Shown piece by piece: positions 1 through 8,703 of a stretch of 12,750 nt of DNA. Position 1 is the first letter of the stretch. Every line of letters begins with the position of its first letter. The notes beneath the pieces were generated by a model. The model had not been told where the DNA came from. It did not search any database and was given only the letters and a program-made list of their open reading frames with translations. The stretch comes from Chromera velia (Eukaryota; Sar; Chromeraceae), in contig JAHBMJ010003199.1 in NCBI GenBank assembly GCA_018398765.1, positions 1 through 12,750 on the forward strand. The letters run 5' to 3'. The position numbers were made by a program, and so were the translations under genes.

Positions 1-2
1 TG

Positions 3-518
3 ATCAACGCAGCCCATACTGCCCTCGAGGCTGCCCAGTCCACATCAATCAGAGATGCCAACCATCACCGCCGACCCACTGAGGCATTTAAAGTGGGAGA
101 TTATGTCTTGATCCACCGTTCGTGGTGGGCCACTTCTGCCCGACCCGATATGCCCGTATACGCACAAAAGTTGGACGCCCTCTGGTTTGGGCCGTTTGAA
201 GTCACGAAGTTTGACAAATCGAAAGACAACCTAGAAGTTGCTCTGCCCGCAGGGAGTCAAAAGCACCCTGAAGTGCACATCTCCCTGTGCAAACCCTACC
301 ATTCCGAAGGACGTCGGGGACGCCCGCCAGTCTGTCAGCCTGCCTGGGCAGAAGAAGAGTACGAAGTCGAAAAAGTCCTTACCGTCCGAGGCAGGGGACG
401 AGGGAAACAGTTCTTGGTTCAGTGGGTGGGTTACAAAGAAAGTGAAGCCACCTGGGAGCCAGCCTCCAATCTGAGGAACGCACGACAGAAGGTGAACGAA
501 TTCTTAAGCCGGCATTAG
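3..518 (+). CDS. Ty3/gypsy chromovirus polyprotein, 3' end (integrase C-terminus plus chromodomain), partial
   Basis: The frame is open from the window edge to TAG at 516-518, giving 171 residues; the protease, RT, RNase H and integrase core would lie upstream. Residues about 19-37 match the integrase tail that ends in F-K-V-G-D-Y-V-L. Residues 56-66 (KL...WFGPFEV) match the GPY/F module of chromoviral integrases. Residues about 118-168 form a chromodomain beginning EYEVEKVL and containing FLVQWVGY and EATWEP. By alignment to HP1, all three aromatic-cage positions are kept (Y120, W141, Y144), so it could read a methylated histone lysine and steer integration to heterochromatin; that role is known for the family and inferred here. 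No frameshift or stop interrupts the visible part, so the copy may be young. The reading is open upstream of position 93, so no start codon is assigned. Confidence 0.9.
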   Translation: MNAAHTALEAAQSTSIRDANHHRRPTEAFKVGDYVLIHRSWWATSARPDMPVYAQKLDALWFGPFEVTKFDKSKDNLEVALPAGSQKHPEVHISLCKPYHSEGRRGRPPVCQPAWAEEEYEVEKVLTVRGRGRGKQFLVQWVGYKESEATWEPASNLRNARQKVNEFLSRH

Positions 519-597
519 TCAGTTAAGTCCCAGGACCAGTTAACCGCAGAAAAGAGACCCGTCAATGACTTTGCAAAGCGCGTGGGGGCACACGCTC

Positions 598-983
598 AGG
601 AGAGGGGGGCACGTAGTATTGTGAGGTGAGGCACGGGGCCGGCCAACCCCGGGCTGAGCTAAACTGGCACGCCCTATCGCCGTTGAGACCCACACGGCTT
701 ACAGCACACGTACGCAGGCTCATGGAGGCGCCGCCATGGCAGTCTGTATTGGAAGAGAAATAATATGCAGACGGGAGTAATTAACGTACGACAAATAGAA
801 TTAAATAGAAAAGCATGCATTTGTCCTATCAGACGTTGACTGTAAGAAAGCAACCGCACTGTCAGTTCTTCCGTAAGTAGGATGAGTCAAGTCTCTGAAC
901 TAAGCTAGAACTAGCTTAGGAGGTGGGGAACCAAGCTTCCCTACGATCTCCTTCTCCAGTACCTCGAAGAAGTCGACAAGAAG
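598..983 (+). other. Putative polypurine tract and possible 3' LTR region of the chromovirus
   Basis: An AGGAGAGGGGGGC purine tract (598-610) lies about 80 bp after the polyprotein stop, where a polypurine tract primes plus-strand synthesis in Ty3/gypsy elements. A TG dinucleotide at 620-621 could open the LTR, although normally the LTR starts immediately after the tract. No matching 5' LTR is in the window, so the right boundary cannot be set. The rest of this stretch holds no gene; it contains GGCGCCGCC near 727, GCATGCAT at 813-820 and the hairpin at 900-919. Confidence 0.3.
900..919. repeat. Perfect 8-bp hairpin
   Basis: CTAAGCTA and TAGCTTAG pair perfectly around a GAAC loop. The function is unknown. 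It may mark an end of the retroelement LTR or simply be a small foldback. Confidence 0.5.
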
Positions 984-1382
984 TTAAAACGATGCGAAAT
1001 CTCGGCCGTTATCTGCAAGTATGCGCCATTCACGCACATTCTTTTTGGATTTGGCCTTCACAGTTTCTTCAAGGAGCTGTTTGATTTTGTCTAAAAAGGC
1101 GTCCCTGTATTGGATCCAATCTATCTTAAGGGTGCCAGCATTACGGAACGTCGTGTCATGGGAGTTATTCTTTTGATCGAAAAGATGTTGGATAGACTTT
1201 CCAACAATTGGATACTTATGAGTTGCCGAGTAAATTCTGCTTGCCTGCCATTGTGCAATATTCTCATCAGAGGCACCAAAGAGCTTTTCTGCCCCTTCTG
1301 TTTTCGATACGCACTGATCCCACCAGGGCTTAAAGACCTGGTCATTCTGTAGAACCAGAAACGGCGATCCCGACTCACTCAT
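984..1382 (-). CDS. Hypothetical protein, 132 aa
   Basis: I do not recognise this protein. The frame runs from an ATG at 1380-1382 to TAA at 984-986 with no low-complexity sequence. The composition resembles a soluble, charged globular protein, with WWDQC near residues 20-24, several aromatic residues and a Lys/Glu-rich helical-looking C-terminal half (about residues 85-120). No signal peptide or membrane segment is visible. Overlapping frames on the other strand look less protein-like. It could be a lone exon, a piece of a larger gene, or a relic of a mobile element, since it lies next to a retrotransposon end. Confidence that it is translated is moderate to low. Confidence 0.4.
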   Translation of the reverse strand: MSESGSPFLVLQNDQVFKPWWDQCVSKTEGAEKLFGASDENIAQWQASRIYSATHKYPIVGKSIQHLFDQKNNSHDTTFRNAGTLKIDWIQYRDAFLDKIKQLLEETVKAKSKKNVREWRILADNGRDFASF

Positions 1383-1865
1383 TCTCTCGCTGGGTTGTTA
1401 CCAGAAAGAGCTAGACACTGCTTATCTAGGGGCGCCTTTGCCCGTGAGCGCACACAGCACTTATACGTGTTCGTTATCAGAAGGTGTGTGAAGTAATGCT
1501 ACTTCACTTCCAACCATCAATCAAGTCTCTGACTTATCTGACTCCATCATTCTGTATTGTCGAATTACTGTTTACATGCATTTACGTACATGCAATTAAT
1601 TTTGCATGCATTGATCTGCAAGATGCGTACGTGCTCGGTCATGGCTCTCTGGAGGCGCGCTGTGCGGCGGGACCGGTTGGCCGGTGCCGGCCCGCTTGCA
1701 CGTTCTGCTACTAGCTTGTAAATCTTTTCAGTTCTAGCAGGAAAACTGCTAGGTGCTAGGTAAAGTTCCAAAATGTCTAGAAAGATGGTTCAGGAACTCA
1801 AAACAGAACTCACTTGAACTGGCTGGAACCGACAAGAACCAACTTTCTGTGCACTTTCTATGCAT
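1383..1865. other. Non-coding stretch with hairpin and TGCATGCA site
   Basis: No convincing gene. TGCATGCA is present at 1603-1610, with two further ATGCA half sites just upstream (about 1575 and 1590). A GC-rich patch occupies about 1640-1700. CTAGCAG (1734-1740) pairs with CTGCTAG (1746-1752) around a GAAAA loop. A GAAC/GGAAC-rich stretch follows at about 1790-1850. Confidence 0.5.
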
Positions 1866-2465
1866 TTAGCTGTCGTCAAACTGCTTTTCTGACTCTTGAA
1901 AGGCTGTTTCAAGACGTGCAAGCTCTTCAGTCTTAACTCTCAGACCATCTTCAACCACAACGGCCTCATGAACCCAAAAAAAAATGCCACTGATCGGAAT
2001 ATCGTCTAATTGAGGCATACATGAACGACGCATTGTCAAAGGAGAAAAAATAACAGCATTAGAATTTTTACTCGCTGAACAGCAGTCGATTCATATCAAA
2101 TCACACGGGCAGACAGATGCTTGTTTTTGACAATGTGTGCAACTCGAGACAACCCAATACTCCTCCCTTTTTTCGTAACAGGATGTTTGTCACTTAGGTC
2201 AACTAGGTCAATAACTTTTGAAATGTACCATTCATTCCTGTCTCTCCCCCCACTTACATGCAACGACATCATCAATGCCGATGCTGTATTCAGCTCCATG
2301 GGGCACAGCATGCTTCAAAAGAGATAATTTAAAAGTCGTAAGCTTTTTCACAGACGAAGAGTTGGCGTCGCTGGCCGACAAATTCTTTGAGGCTGAAAAA
2401 AGTGGAACGACTGTGTCTTCAGGGAAGACTCCCATTTTTGATGGTCTATCCGTCGTATTCGTCAT
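1866..2465 (-). pseudogene. Candidate degenerate or multi-exon gene, minus strand, unrecognised
   Basis: Three protein-like segments lie in order on the minus strand. The first (2465 to about 2255) includes the residues AEYSIGIDDVVACK. The second (about 2250 to 2096) is in another frame and includes EWYISKVIDLVDL. The third (2074 to the TAA at 1866-1868) contains a 55-residue ORF starting at 2033 with PISGIFFWVHEAVVVEDG and a Glu-rich tail. A plausible splice acceptor, CTGCTGTTCAG, precedes the third segment at 2075-2085. Between segments one and two there is a GTAAGT, but no intron of normal size that would join them, so a frameshift is also possible. The order IDDVV...WYISKVIDL faintly recalls SH3-like reader folds, which is too weak to name. 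Either a small multi-exon gene or a decayed one. Confidence 0.35.
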
Positions 2466-2754
2466 TCTTTTTATCCTTGAAGGTGCCCACGACCATACAG
2501 AGCTCTCACATTGGACTTAAGGTCGATGGACCAAGTTTGAAAATACCTATGGCAAGTACTACAGGGCGAGCCTTGATAAGATCAAGTCAAAGGCCATGCG
2601 AGAGATTAGTGAGGTGCTTGGCCACCTGCCTCTCCTTAGACCCGCCTCCCCTCATGGAGAGCTAAATCATCAGTTGAGAGCTTGGTTTAGATGGTTCAAG
2701 CCCGGTTCTCACGGTTTTGATTGGGTTCTTTTTGGTTTAGAAAAGTTCGAATAG
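2329..2754 (+). pseudogene. Degenerate coding trace, plus strand, with in-frame stop
   Basis: One frame reads protein-like through FFTDEELASLADKFFEAEKS (about 2344-2403). It then meets TAA at 2518-2520 and continues in the same frame as WTKFENTYGKYYRASLDKIK (from 2527) to TAG at 2752-2754. The second block has no comparable reading on the other strand. I do not recognise the family; a decayed transposon ORF is possible. The 5' half overlaps the minus-strand candidate, so only one of them is likely to be right in 2329-2465. Confidence 0.25.
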
Positions 2755-3398
2755 TTCTTGTCTCTGTTTATTCGGTTCATGAACTAATGACCAGAACTGG
2801 AAGTGATATCGACCTCAGAACCAACTATAACTACTTAGAGCTTACTTGAACCTTAGACTTATACTCTAATTAGTGGTTCTTTAGGGTTTTTTTGCTTTTT
2901 AAAGTTTGTAAATTGGGTTAAAGTTTTATTTTTTCATCAAAAAAGTTGTAGGAACCACACATGTAGTTAGGGATCGTCCGTAGAGTGTCATACCCTAGCT
3001 AGAAAGAATGAGCTTCGGCGCCAGGCTACCAAAGCCCGGAGTTTGATTGACAAACCAAAAGGTCATAGGAAAGCTTCTTGGGGGTACTTCCCGACCACTC
3101 GGCTTTTGCCTGTAGTCCTGTAGACTTCTCTACAAATGAGGATATGGGACGTCCACGACCTGATATGGACTGTTGGTTCAATCCCCCTTATCTTTGACAA
3201 ACACTTACTGACCTAGTTACTGACATTCTGAATGCCTCACAGTGGGGAACCTAAGTAAAGTAGAATCCCTGGAGGTCAAGAGTGTGTGCCAACATGACTT
3301 CAAAGGCAGGTGTTGCGCTTTCTCATTCGAAGACCAAAAAGAGTGTGCAACATTGTGCAACTGTTATAAAGGATGCAGTCTGATTTTTTGTCACACTG

Positions 3399-3445
3399 GC
3401 GCCGCCATGCATGGCGGCGCGCCGGCCGCGCGGCCATTAAATGGC
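3399..3445. repeat. Cluster of three palindromes with an embedded ATGCAT
   Basis: A 22-bp perfect palindrome (3399-3420) has the core GCCGCCATGCATGGCGGC. It is followed at once by GGCCGCGCGGCC (3424-3435, perfect) and the near-palindrome GCCATTAAATGGC (3433-3445). The cluster stands out against AT-richer flanks. It may be a protein-binding array or a structure-forming element upstream of the hydrolase gene. Confidence 0.6.
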
Positions 3446-3455
3446 GCGTGAAAAA

Positions 3456-3508
3456 TGCATGCATGGGGAAACAATTAACCTCGATCACCATACCTCATGA
3501 TGCATGCA
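3456..3508. promoter_or_regulatory. Paired TGCATGCA sites upstream of the hydrolase gene
   Basis: TGCATGCATG begins at 3456 and TGCATGCA lies at 3501-3508. TGCATGC is a known ApiAP2-type recognition sequence in apicomplexans. A regulatory role here is inferred from the motif and position only. Confidence 0.35.
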
Positions 3509-3597
3509 CCGCTGATCGATCATCGTTCAACATTCGTTCAACGCAATCAAACTTATTATAATATCAAAGTCCGTACGTCAATGAGCCACTCTAGATA

Positions 3598-3626
3598 GCC
3601 ACTGTTGAAGGAAGAGGGACAGTGGC
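3598..3626. repeat. 8-bp hairpin, 13-nt loop
   Basis: GCCACTGT (3598-3605) and ACAGTGGC (3619-3626) are perfect inverted repeats about 165 bp upstream of the hydrolase start. It may fold in a 5' leader or be a binding site. Confidence 0.4.
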
Positions 3627-3790
3627 ATGTAAACGGTAAATTGTTGGGCAGAGGTTCTGTTTGAGGGAGACGCATAGCTTCAGACGGAGACACATACATG
3701 CATACCGGGGTTGATAATCCTCTGACTCCCTTTTCCCACCGGATTCGGTCTGCTCCAAAATTCCCCCCTCCCGGTTAGAGGTCTCTCACC

Positions 3791-4732
3791 ATGATTTCGT
3801 GCTTCTTCGAGGGGCAGCATGGGAAGGTGCACTACCAGATCTCGAAACAGACTGCAGCAGCAGAGGAGACGGAAATCAATGATCGAGGCAAGATAGAAGA
3901 CGGCACTGGTGATGCAGTGCTGTTCCTCCACGGCTTCACCACCGCTTCCCTTTCAACAGAGGCCATTGCGTCCATCACAGCATCCCAGCAACCTGGCGTT
4001 CTATGCCTGACCATGGATTTTTATGGAGGCGGGTTGAGTGCCTCCCCTGCGACTGCATACACGGAGGAGCTGTTCACCTCCCAGGTGAGGGAGCTCCTTG
4101 ATCATTTGGGGATCCAGAGGGTGGTCCTGGTGGGGAACAGCATGGGGGCCGTGGTGGGGGCAGCTTTTGCCCACACGTATCCGTCTCGTGTCTCACGATT
4201 GGTGTGCATAGGACCGGGGGGCATTCCTATCCATCCGTCTGATTATGCGAGATCACCCCTGACAATTGCCGCAAAGGGAATCCACGCCCTTGGAGCTGCA
4301 CCGTGGTTAGGCCCGTTTATTGTTTGGCTGTCAGGGATGTTCATTGTGTTTGTACTGTGTCGTGAGTGGGTGAGGGGGGTGATCAAACGGCTTCTCTTTG
4401 AAGTTGAGGAGAAACCATTGAAGGAGTGGGAGTGGCAAATCCTGAACAACCCGAATTTTTTCCACGCAGTCTCCTCCACCCTTCGGGAATTTTCTTTCTA
4501 CCCAGACCGTTCGGACCTGTGGGAGGGGTTGCATTGCAGGGACATCCCGTTGTTGTTTGTGTCGGGCTCTGAGGACTTCATTTCGCCCCACTGGGTGGCA
4601 GACAGAATCATCAGGAACTACGCCCCCCATGCGCGCAAAATCCTGCTTGACGGGGCCGGCCACTCACCCAACTACGATTCCCCCGACATGACTTTTGAGA
4701 ACATCCGCTCTTTTGTCGTTCACGGACACTAG
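3791..4732 (+). CDS. Alpha/beta hydrolase-fold protein, 313 aa
   Basis: An intact single-exon gene; the ATG sits in CACCATG context. The family landmarks are in order: LFLHGFT at residues 44-50 (oxyanion-hole HG), a strand and MDFYGGGLS at 75-83 (the usual D.RG.G.S position), nucleophile elbow GNSMG at 115-119 (Ser117), acid Asp262 in SGSEDFISP, and His291 in GAGHSPN. The full catalytic triad is therefore present. The cap between the elbow and the acid holds a hydrophobic run (about 173-190), which could be a lipophilic substrate lid or a membrane-contact helix. No clear N-terminal signal peptide is seen. The family includes lipases, esterases and epoxide hydrolases; the substrate cannot be told. 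Length is normal. It stands alone with long intergenic DNA on both sides. Confidence 0.9.
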   Translation: MISCFFEGQHGKVHYQISKQTAAAEETEINDRGKIEDGTGDAVLFLHGFTTASLSTEAIASITASQQPGVLCLTMDFYGGGLSASPATAYTEELFTSQVRELLDHLGIQRVVLVGNSMGAVVGAAFAHTYPSRVSRLVCIGPGGIPIHPSDYARSPLTIAAKGIHALGAAPWLGPFIVWLSGMFIVFVLCREWVRGVIKRLLFEVEEKPLKEWEWQILNNPNFFHAVSSTLREFSFYPDRSDLWEGLHCRDIPLLFVSGSEDFISPHWVADRIIRNYAPHARKILLDGAGHSPNYDSPDMTFENIRSFVVHGH

Positions 4733-4733
4733 C

Positions 4734-4763
4734 CAGGCAGGCAGTCAGTCAGGCAGTCAGGCA
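4734..4763 (+). repeat. Short tandem repeat just after the hydrolase stop
   Basis: Overlapping copies of CAGGCAGT/CAGTCAG begin two bases after the stop codon and occupy the presumed 3' UTR. Copies are imperfect. Confidence 0.6.
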
Positions 4764-6918
4764 TATGAAGGCATCCAGCGGCTTTCCAGTGGAGCCTTCA
4801 GGGTCGGTGCCCGACGATTGCGACCTAGCTCTATGTACTTTGACGCAAGCAACTCCATTCTTCAATCTGTCCTGTGTGGCCTCTGAAGAAAACACTTTCT
4901 TTGTCTGGCCCTCGTTCTGCACTTGTCAATGAGTTTTCTTTGTGATCTCGAATGGGCAAACCGATAGAAGTGCCGTTTTGATTGTTTGCTGTTTTGATCG
5001 AGAAGGCATTTTTTTCCGTTTCTCTTTTTTGCAAATGTGTTTGATGTCTTGATCGTCGCTGTCAATTGCTGAGGTGAGTTTGAATCGGTTGCAGCACAAG
5101 CTCTTGTGTGTTAGCAGGTTTGTTCTTTGCGTGGTGCGTTTAGATCCCGTTGCGTTGCCCCTAGCATCGCCCTTGATGGGTCCGTGCATGCAAGTAACCT
5201 GCAAGCCGATCAAAGAAAAGACGAACACGCCGTGCATGCATGCATATGTAAATCAATGAATTGTAGACTTTTTGCTTGTTTTCAGTATATCTAAACTGGG
5301 CATTTAGTTCAGCATCATACAGTTCTAGATACAGTTATGATATGGGGAAAAAAAAATCTAGACAAAAAAAAAAAATATACAACCATGCATCAAAAAATTT
5401 TTTTATACATTAATTGCCTATACATGACCATTAGAATAAAGGCTCCCCATACGTAAAAAAATAAAAAAGTTAATTGCCCAAAATCACTTTCACTTTTTAT
5501 TTTTAATTTTATTTATTTATTTGAAGTCAACACTTCAAGTTTGAAGCTCAAAGCCCAGCTAACGCATAAAAATAAAAAAATTAAAAAAAAAGATTCATGT
5601 TTTGGCCAGAATTTATTTATTTATTTTTATATATATGGGGAGCCTAGATTAGTTCCTAGAAACAGTTGCATTTCAAGTTGTTTCTGACGCTACAATTCCT
5701 CACAGCTTCTGCATATCAGTAGCTTTATTAAGTGTGTATAAGAAAAAACGCCTACATCTATTTTTTTTTTTAATTTTAACCTTGCTTTGTCCCCCCTGTC
5801 CGGCCACCTTATAGCGTCCAGACAGAAGGTAAAGTGAGGATAAGAGCCTTAGGGAAATTTTAGAGAAGGAACGTGAACAACACTCATTCGATCAGGCAAC
5901 AGTTTACAGAAGGTTTAGCTCTAGAGCGATCTAGGGTTCCAGTCAGCTGGGTTCATTCTATCATTACACAATTTCTACTTATGCTTCTCTCTGTTCCTCT
6001 CTCTCAGAGTCTTAGACTCCCGATCTATGTTAAACAGACATCAGAGTCAAACGATGCTATCCATTGCTCGAGTGACATGTTGCATGCTTAAATACAAAGG
6101 TCAGACTCGATTTTAACGACTTTGATCGACGCGCGCAACACGTACGAAGCAAAGCGCGGCGGTGAAATGTGGCGCGGCACGCTGGCTCACTCAGTCACGG
6201 CGCATGCGAAGGCTCAAAGGGCGGCGCCATAGGGTAGGACTCTACAACCTTTTTTTATGTTCTTTAGAGTTATATTTTTTTCTAGTTCTGTTCTAGAGTT
6301 TGTTTCAATATTTTCATTGAAACCTATAGCTAAAACCCCAGCTTACCTAGCTGAGACTGTTAATTAATTTGTAAAACGTTTTTTGGCTGCTAGTTTGAAC
6401 GTTTGATTTGCATGTTTAAAAACTACACTTTAAGTTGAAAAATTTGATCATCATAACATTTTAATAAAGTTACACGCTTAACACAGTTTCAATGGTCGTT
6501 TGCAAAAAAGCGTTAAACACGTAAGCTTCATCAAGGGTCGGCAGATTCGGCACAACGTATGAAGCACGTTACTCTGCCGTTTACAAGCAACCACGGGGAA
6601 ACACGCGATTTAATCATGTCACACGAACGAGAAAAATTAGCGGTCGGCGGACACACATCGGGCCCACACACAAAATACTCGCACGCGCACACACATACTC
6701 AGTTGCAGAAAGGGTTCAAAGGGACACACAAGAGAGATGCAATTCATCAAATGATCGATGCAGCACTGTGCCTCGAAACCGCTTCGGCACTTCTCAACTC
6801 ACATCAGTCTGACAGCCTTTCGCCACGCACTTAAAGTTTCCTTCGGCAGTTCCAAGATCAGACTGAAACGTCCAAGTGAGCAACGCTCTGCTGTGTTCGT
6901 TCATGCTGAGCCTGTCGC
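4764..6918. other. Long region with no convincing gene
   Basis: Open frames here are short and poor in protein-like composition. It contains TGCATGCA at 5185-5192 and a longer run at 5233-5246; A/T-rich low-complexity DNA at 5340-5640 including the foldback element; a GC-rich patch with GGCGGCGCC at about 6120-6230; a perfect 8-bp hairpin GTTTCAAT/ATTGAAAC at 6302-6323; and a CACACA-rich stretch at about 6650-6695. A 91-codon ATG frame at 6559-6834 spans the CACACA stretch and is not credible without transcript support. The last few hundred bases may hold the 3' UTR of the minus-strand pseudogene. Confidence 0.5.
5441..5644. mobile_element. Foldback / MITE-like long imperfect palindrome
   Basis: GGCTCCCCATA (5441-5451) is exactly inverted as TATGGGGAGCC (5634-5644). 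Moving inward, AT-rich arms with matching landmarks (GCCCAAAATCA on the left, TCATGTTTTGGCC on the right) continue to a perfect centre CTTCAA-GT-TTGAAG (5533-5546). The two midpoints (5542.5 and 5539.5) nearly coincide, so the whole segment of about 200 bp can fold on itself. ATTAG lies just outside both ends (5430-5434 and 5648-5652) and could be a target duplication. No coding capacity, as expected for a non-autonomous foldback element. Confidence 0.6.
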
Positions 6919-8415
6919 TTAGTCGTGCTTGTGGCCGTGACGGCGGGAGTGCTTGGTGGGAGCGGAGTACTTGGTGGGGGCGGGAGCAGCCATGGGGGTG
7001 GCAGGGATGGTGGCAGTGGTCACGCACTTCTTGCCAGTGTCAGTGAAGCCCTCGGGGCAGGAAGTCACCCGAGTGTAGGTGGTCTTGGTGCATCCGCCAG
7101 CGGCAGAGCCGGAGGAGGAGGAACCGGCGGGGCAGGAGAATTCAGCAGGGACGGACACGGTGGAAGCACAGGCAGAGCCAGTGTTCACAGTGCCGGCGGG
7201 GCAAGAGAAAGTGGTGGAAGACTCAGTGCGGTAGGTGGTGGTGGGGACGACGGTCTCAGAGATGGTCTCGGTGCGGTAGGAGAGCTGAGAGATCATCATG
7301 GTGGAGGGCTAGTTGGCAGTGCCAACGGTCTCAGAGTGAGCGGTCTCTATCACAGTCTCGGTAGTGTAGGTGGGGATCATGGAGACGGTCTCAGTCATGG
7401 GGACGGGGGTGGAGAGAATCTTGGTCTCAGTGACGGTCTCAGGGGCGTAGGAGGTGTCGTACTCAATGAGAGTGTTGGGGCCGACAGCCTCGATGGTGTA
7501 GTCAGTGGAGACGGAGTGGGAAGTCTCAGTCATGGAGGAGGTGTCGTAGGTCTGGAAGGTCTCCTCAACAGTGGTGGTATCAGAAGTCTCCTCAGTGAAG
7601 TAGGTGGCGACAGCAGGGACGGCCTCAGTGTAAGAGCTGGTCACAACTCTGAACTTGGTCTCGGTGAGGCAAGAGCCAGAGACACCGGGAGCAAGGGAAG
7701 CGCCGGGTCCGTAGTTGCCGGACATGGCATCAGAGCAGGAAACGTAGCTGATACGGTCATTGGAGACAGTCACGGTCTCGGACTTAGAGGCAACAGAGTA
7801 AGAGACAAGGGCGGGGACGGTCTCAGCGTAGGAAGAGGTGGAGAGAGACACGGAGGTCTCCTCGAGGACCATGTTGTCATACACAGTGTAGACCTCTTCG
7901 GTGGTGGCGGTCTCAGTCACGGTGCGGGTTTCGTATCTGTAGAGCTTGGGGACGGTCTCAGTGACGGTGGAGGTCTCGTACTGGATGGAGGAGGTGGTGT
8001 AGGACTCCATGGGGACAGTCTCGTAGCTGGGCGCAGCGCAGGTCATGGAAGCGCCCTCACCGATGAGAGAGGTGCCCTCGGGGCAGGCGTAGCTGCCGGA
8101 CTTCTGAGTTTTAGAGCCGGGGAGGAGGGTGGCGGAGACGGTCACGGTGGTGGCACGCTTGCAGGAGGGAGCGGCGCTCTTGCCGGAGAAAGAGTCGGCA
8201 GATCGAGCCGGGGGCAGCACCGGGGTACTCGGTGGCGTCGGCAGGGCAAGCGGTGTGGGCCTCAGAGACGGTGTAGGGGGTGCGGATGGTGATGGTAGTG
8301 GTGCACTCACCCATGGCGTTCTCGACAGTGCCAGAGGGGCAGTAGTACACGGGGGTAGACTCAACCCGGGAGACGGTCACGGTGATGGGTCTCTTCTCGA
8401 AGCGAGCCTGCTTGA
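6919..8415 (-). pseudogene. Disrupted COWP-like Cys-repeat secreted protein gene, 3' part
   Basis: Reads on the minus strand from the transposon junction to TAA at 6919-6921. The first residues (ARFEKRP, SRVES.PVYYCP, GTVEN.MGEC, CPADA) match the intact paralog on the plus strand (RFEKRP lies near 12545-12562) at roughly three residues in four over about 60 positions. Next come CPEG...C modules and a long Thr/Ser/Val/Glu-rich region with recurring ETV and TETV units, then three CPxG...C modules and a basic His-rich tail (HSRRHGHKHD). Lesions: the reading shifts frame near 8201-8204; TAG interrupts it in frame at 7309-7311; and the 5' side is cut by the transposon at 8415. Codon use still favours C-ending codons strongly, so decay is recent. 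An unseen small intron could explain one lesion, but not all three together. Confidence 0.75.
8407..8415. repeat. Target-site duplication, left copy
   Basis: CCTGCTTGA lies directly outside the left inverted repeat and recurs exactly at 11128-11136. On the minus strand it encodes part of the VKQA stretch of the interrupted gene. Two of the nine bases could belong to the right element end, so the duplication is 7-9 bp; Merlin-type elements make 8-9 bp. Confidence 0.85.
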
Positions 8416-8444
8416 GGCTTGAAGACCTAACTCGAGATTTTTAG
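8416..8444 (+). repeat. Left terminal inverted repeat
   Basis: Starts GGCTTGAAGACCTAACTCGA and ends TTTTTAG. It pairs with 11102-11129 with two substitutions and one single-base gap. Confidence 0.85.
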
Positions 8445-8703
8445 ATTTCTAAAGTTAATATTTAACAGGGGTGAGTGTCTAAAATTACATTAAAATTTAA
8501 AAGCATCTTTAAGTAGAATTTTTAAAGTTGGGGACTAAAGGGGTGATTTAAAAAGTGATAGTCCGAGCTAAAATCAGTTTTAACTGTCGACGTCAATCTC
8601 AAAGTCTTCGTTTTTCCTTCTGTCATCTGACCCACACAGCACTTGCATATACAAAGACACATACACAAGTGGACACAGGTTTACATTGATATCATTTCAC
8701 ACA

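Larger units (their letters stand above)
2755..3790. other. Intergenic region upstream of the hydrolase gene
   Basis: No gene is supported. A T-rich run occupies about 2880-2945. The region about 2690-2760 is rich in GGTTC/GGTTT. The promoter-proximal part (3399-3508) holds GC-rich palindromes and two TGCATGCA sites, all 280-390 bp upstream of the hydrolase ATG. A further hairpin lies at 3598-3626. Confidence 0.5.

Noticed and set aside
1790-2790. GAAC-rich (1790-1850) and GGTTC-rich (2690-2790) stretches as inverted repeats of one element
   Set aside because: The similarity is mostly compositional; no aligned arms or target duplication could be defined by eye.
3171-3186. GGTTCAATCCC resembling a tRNA B box
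   Set aside because: No T-stem pairing, acceptor stem or anticodon arm could be drawn around it.
5926-5960. GGGTTCCAGTC resembling a tRNA T-arm
   Set aside because: Flanks do not form a cloverleaf and the box lacks its conserved final CC.
5873-6091. 72-codon frame
   Set aside because: Opens at GTG rather than ATG, has no recognisable domain, and lies in AT-rich non-coding DNA.
6559-6834. 91-codon ATG frame
   Set aside because: It spans a CACACA-rich stretch, has biased composition and no family features; probably chance.
6925-8292. 455-codon Gly/His/Ser-rich open frame on the plus strand
   Set aside because: It is antisense to the Cys-repeat pseudogene. The strong C-ending codon bias of the real strand removes stops from this frame; the product is low complexity with no recognisable domain.
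8416-8640. IS-type bacterial contamination as source of the transposase
   Set aside because: Host gene flanks with eukaryotic paralog match and a target duplication show that the element is integrated in this genome.
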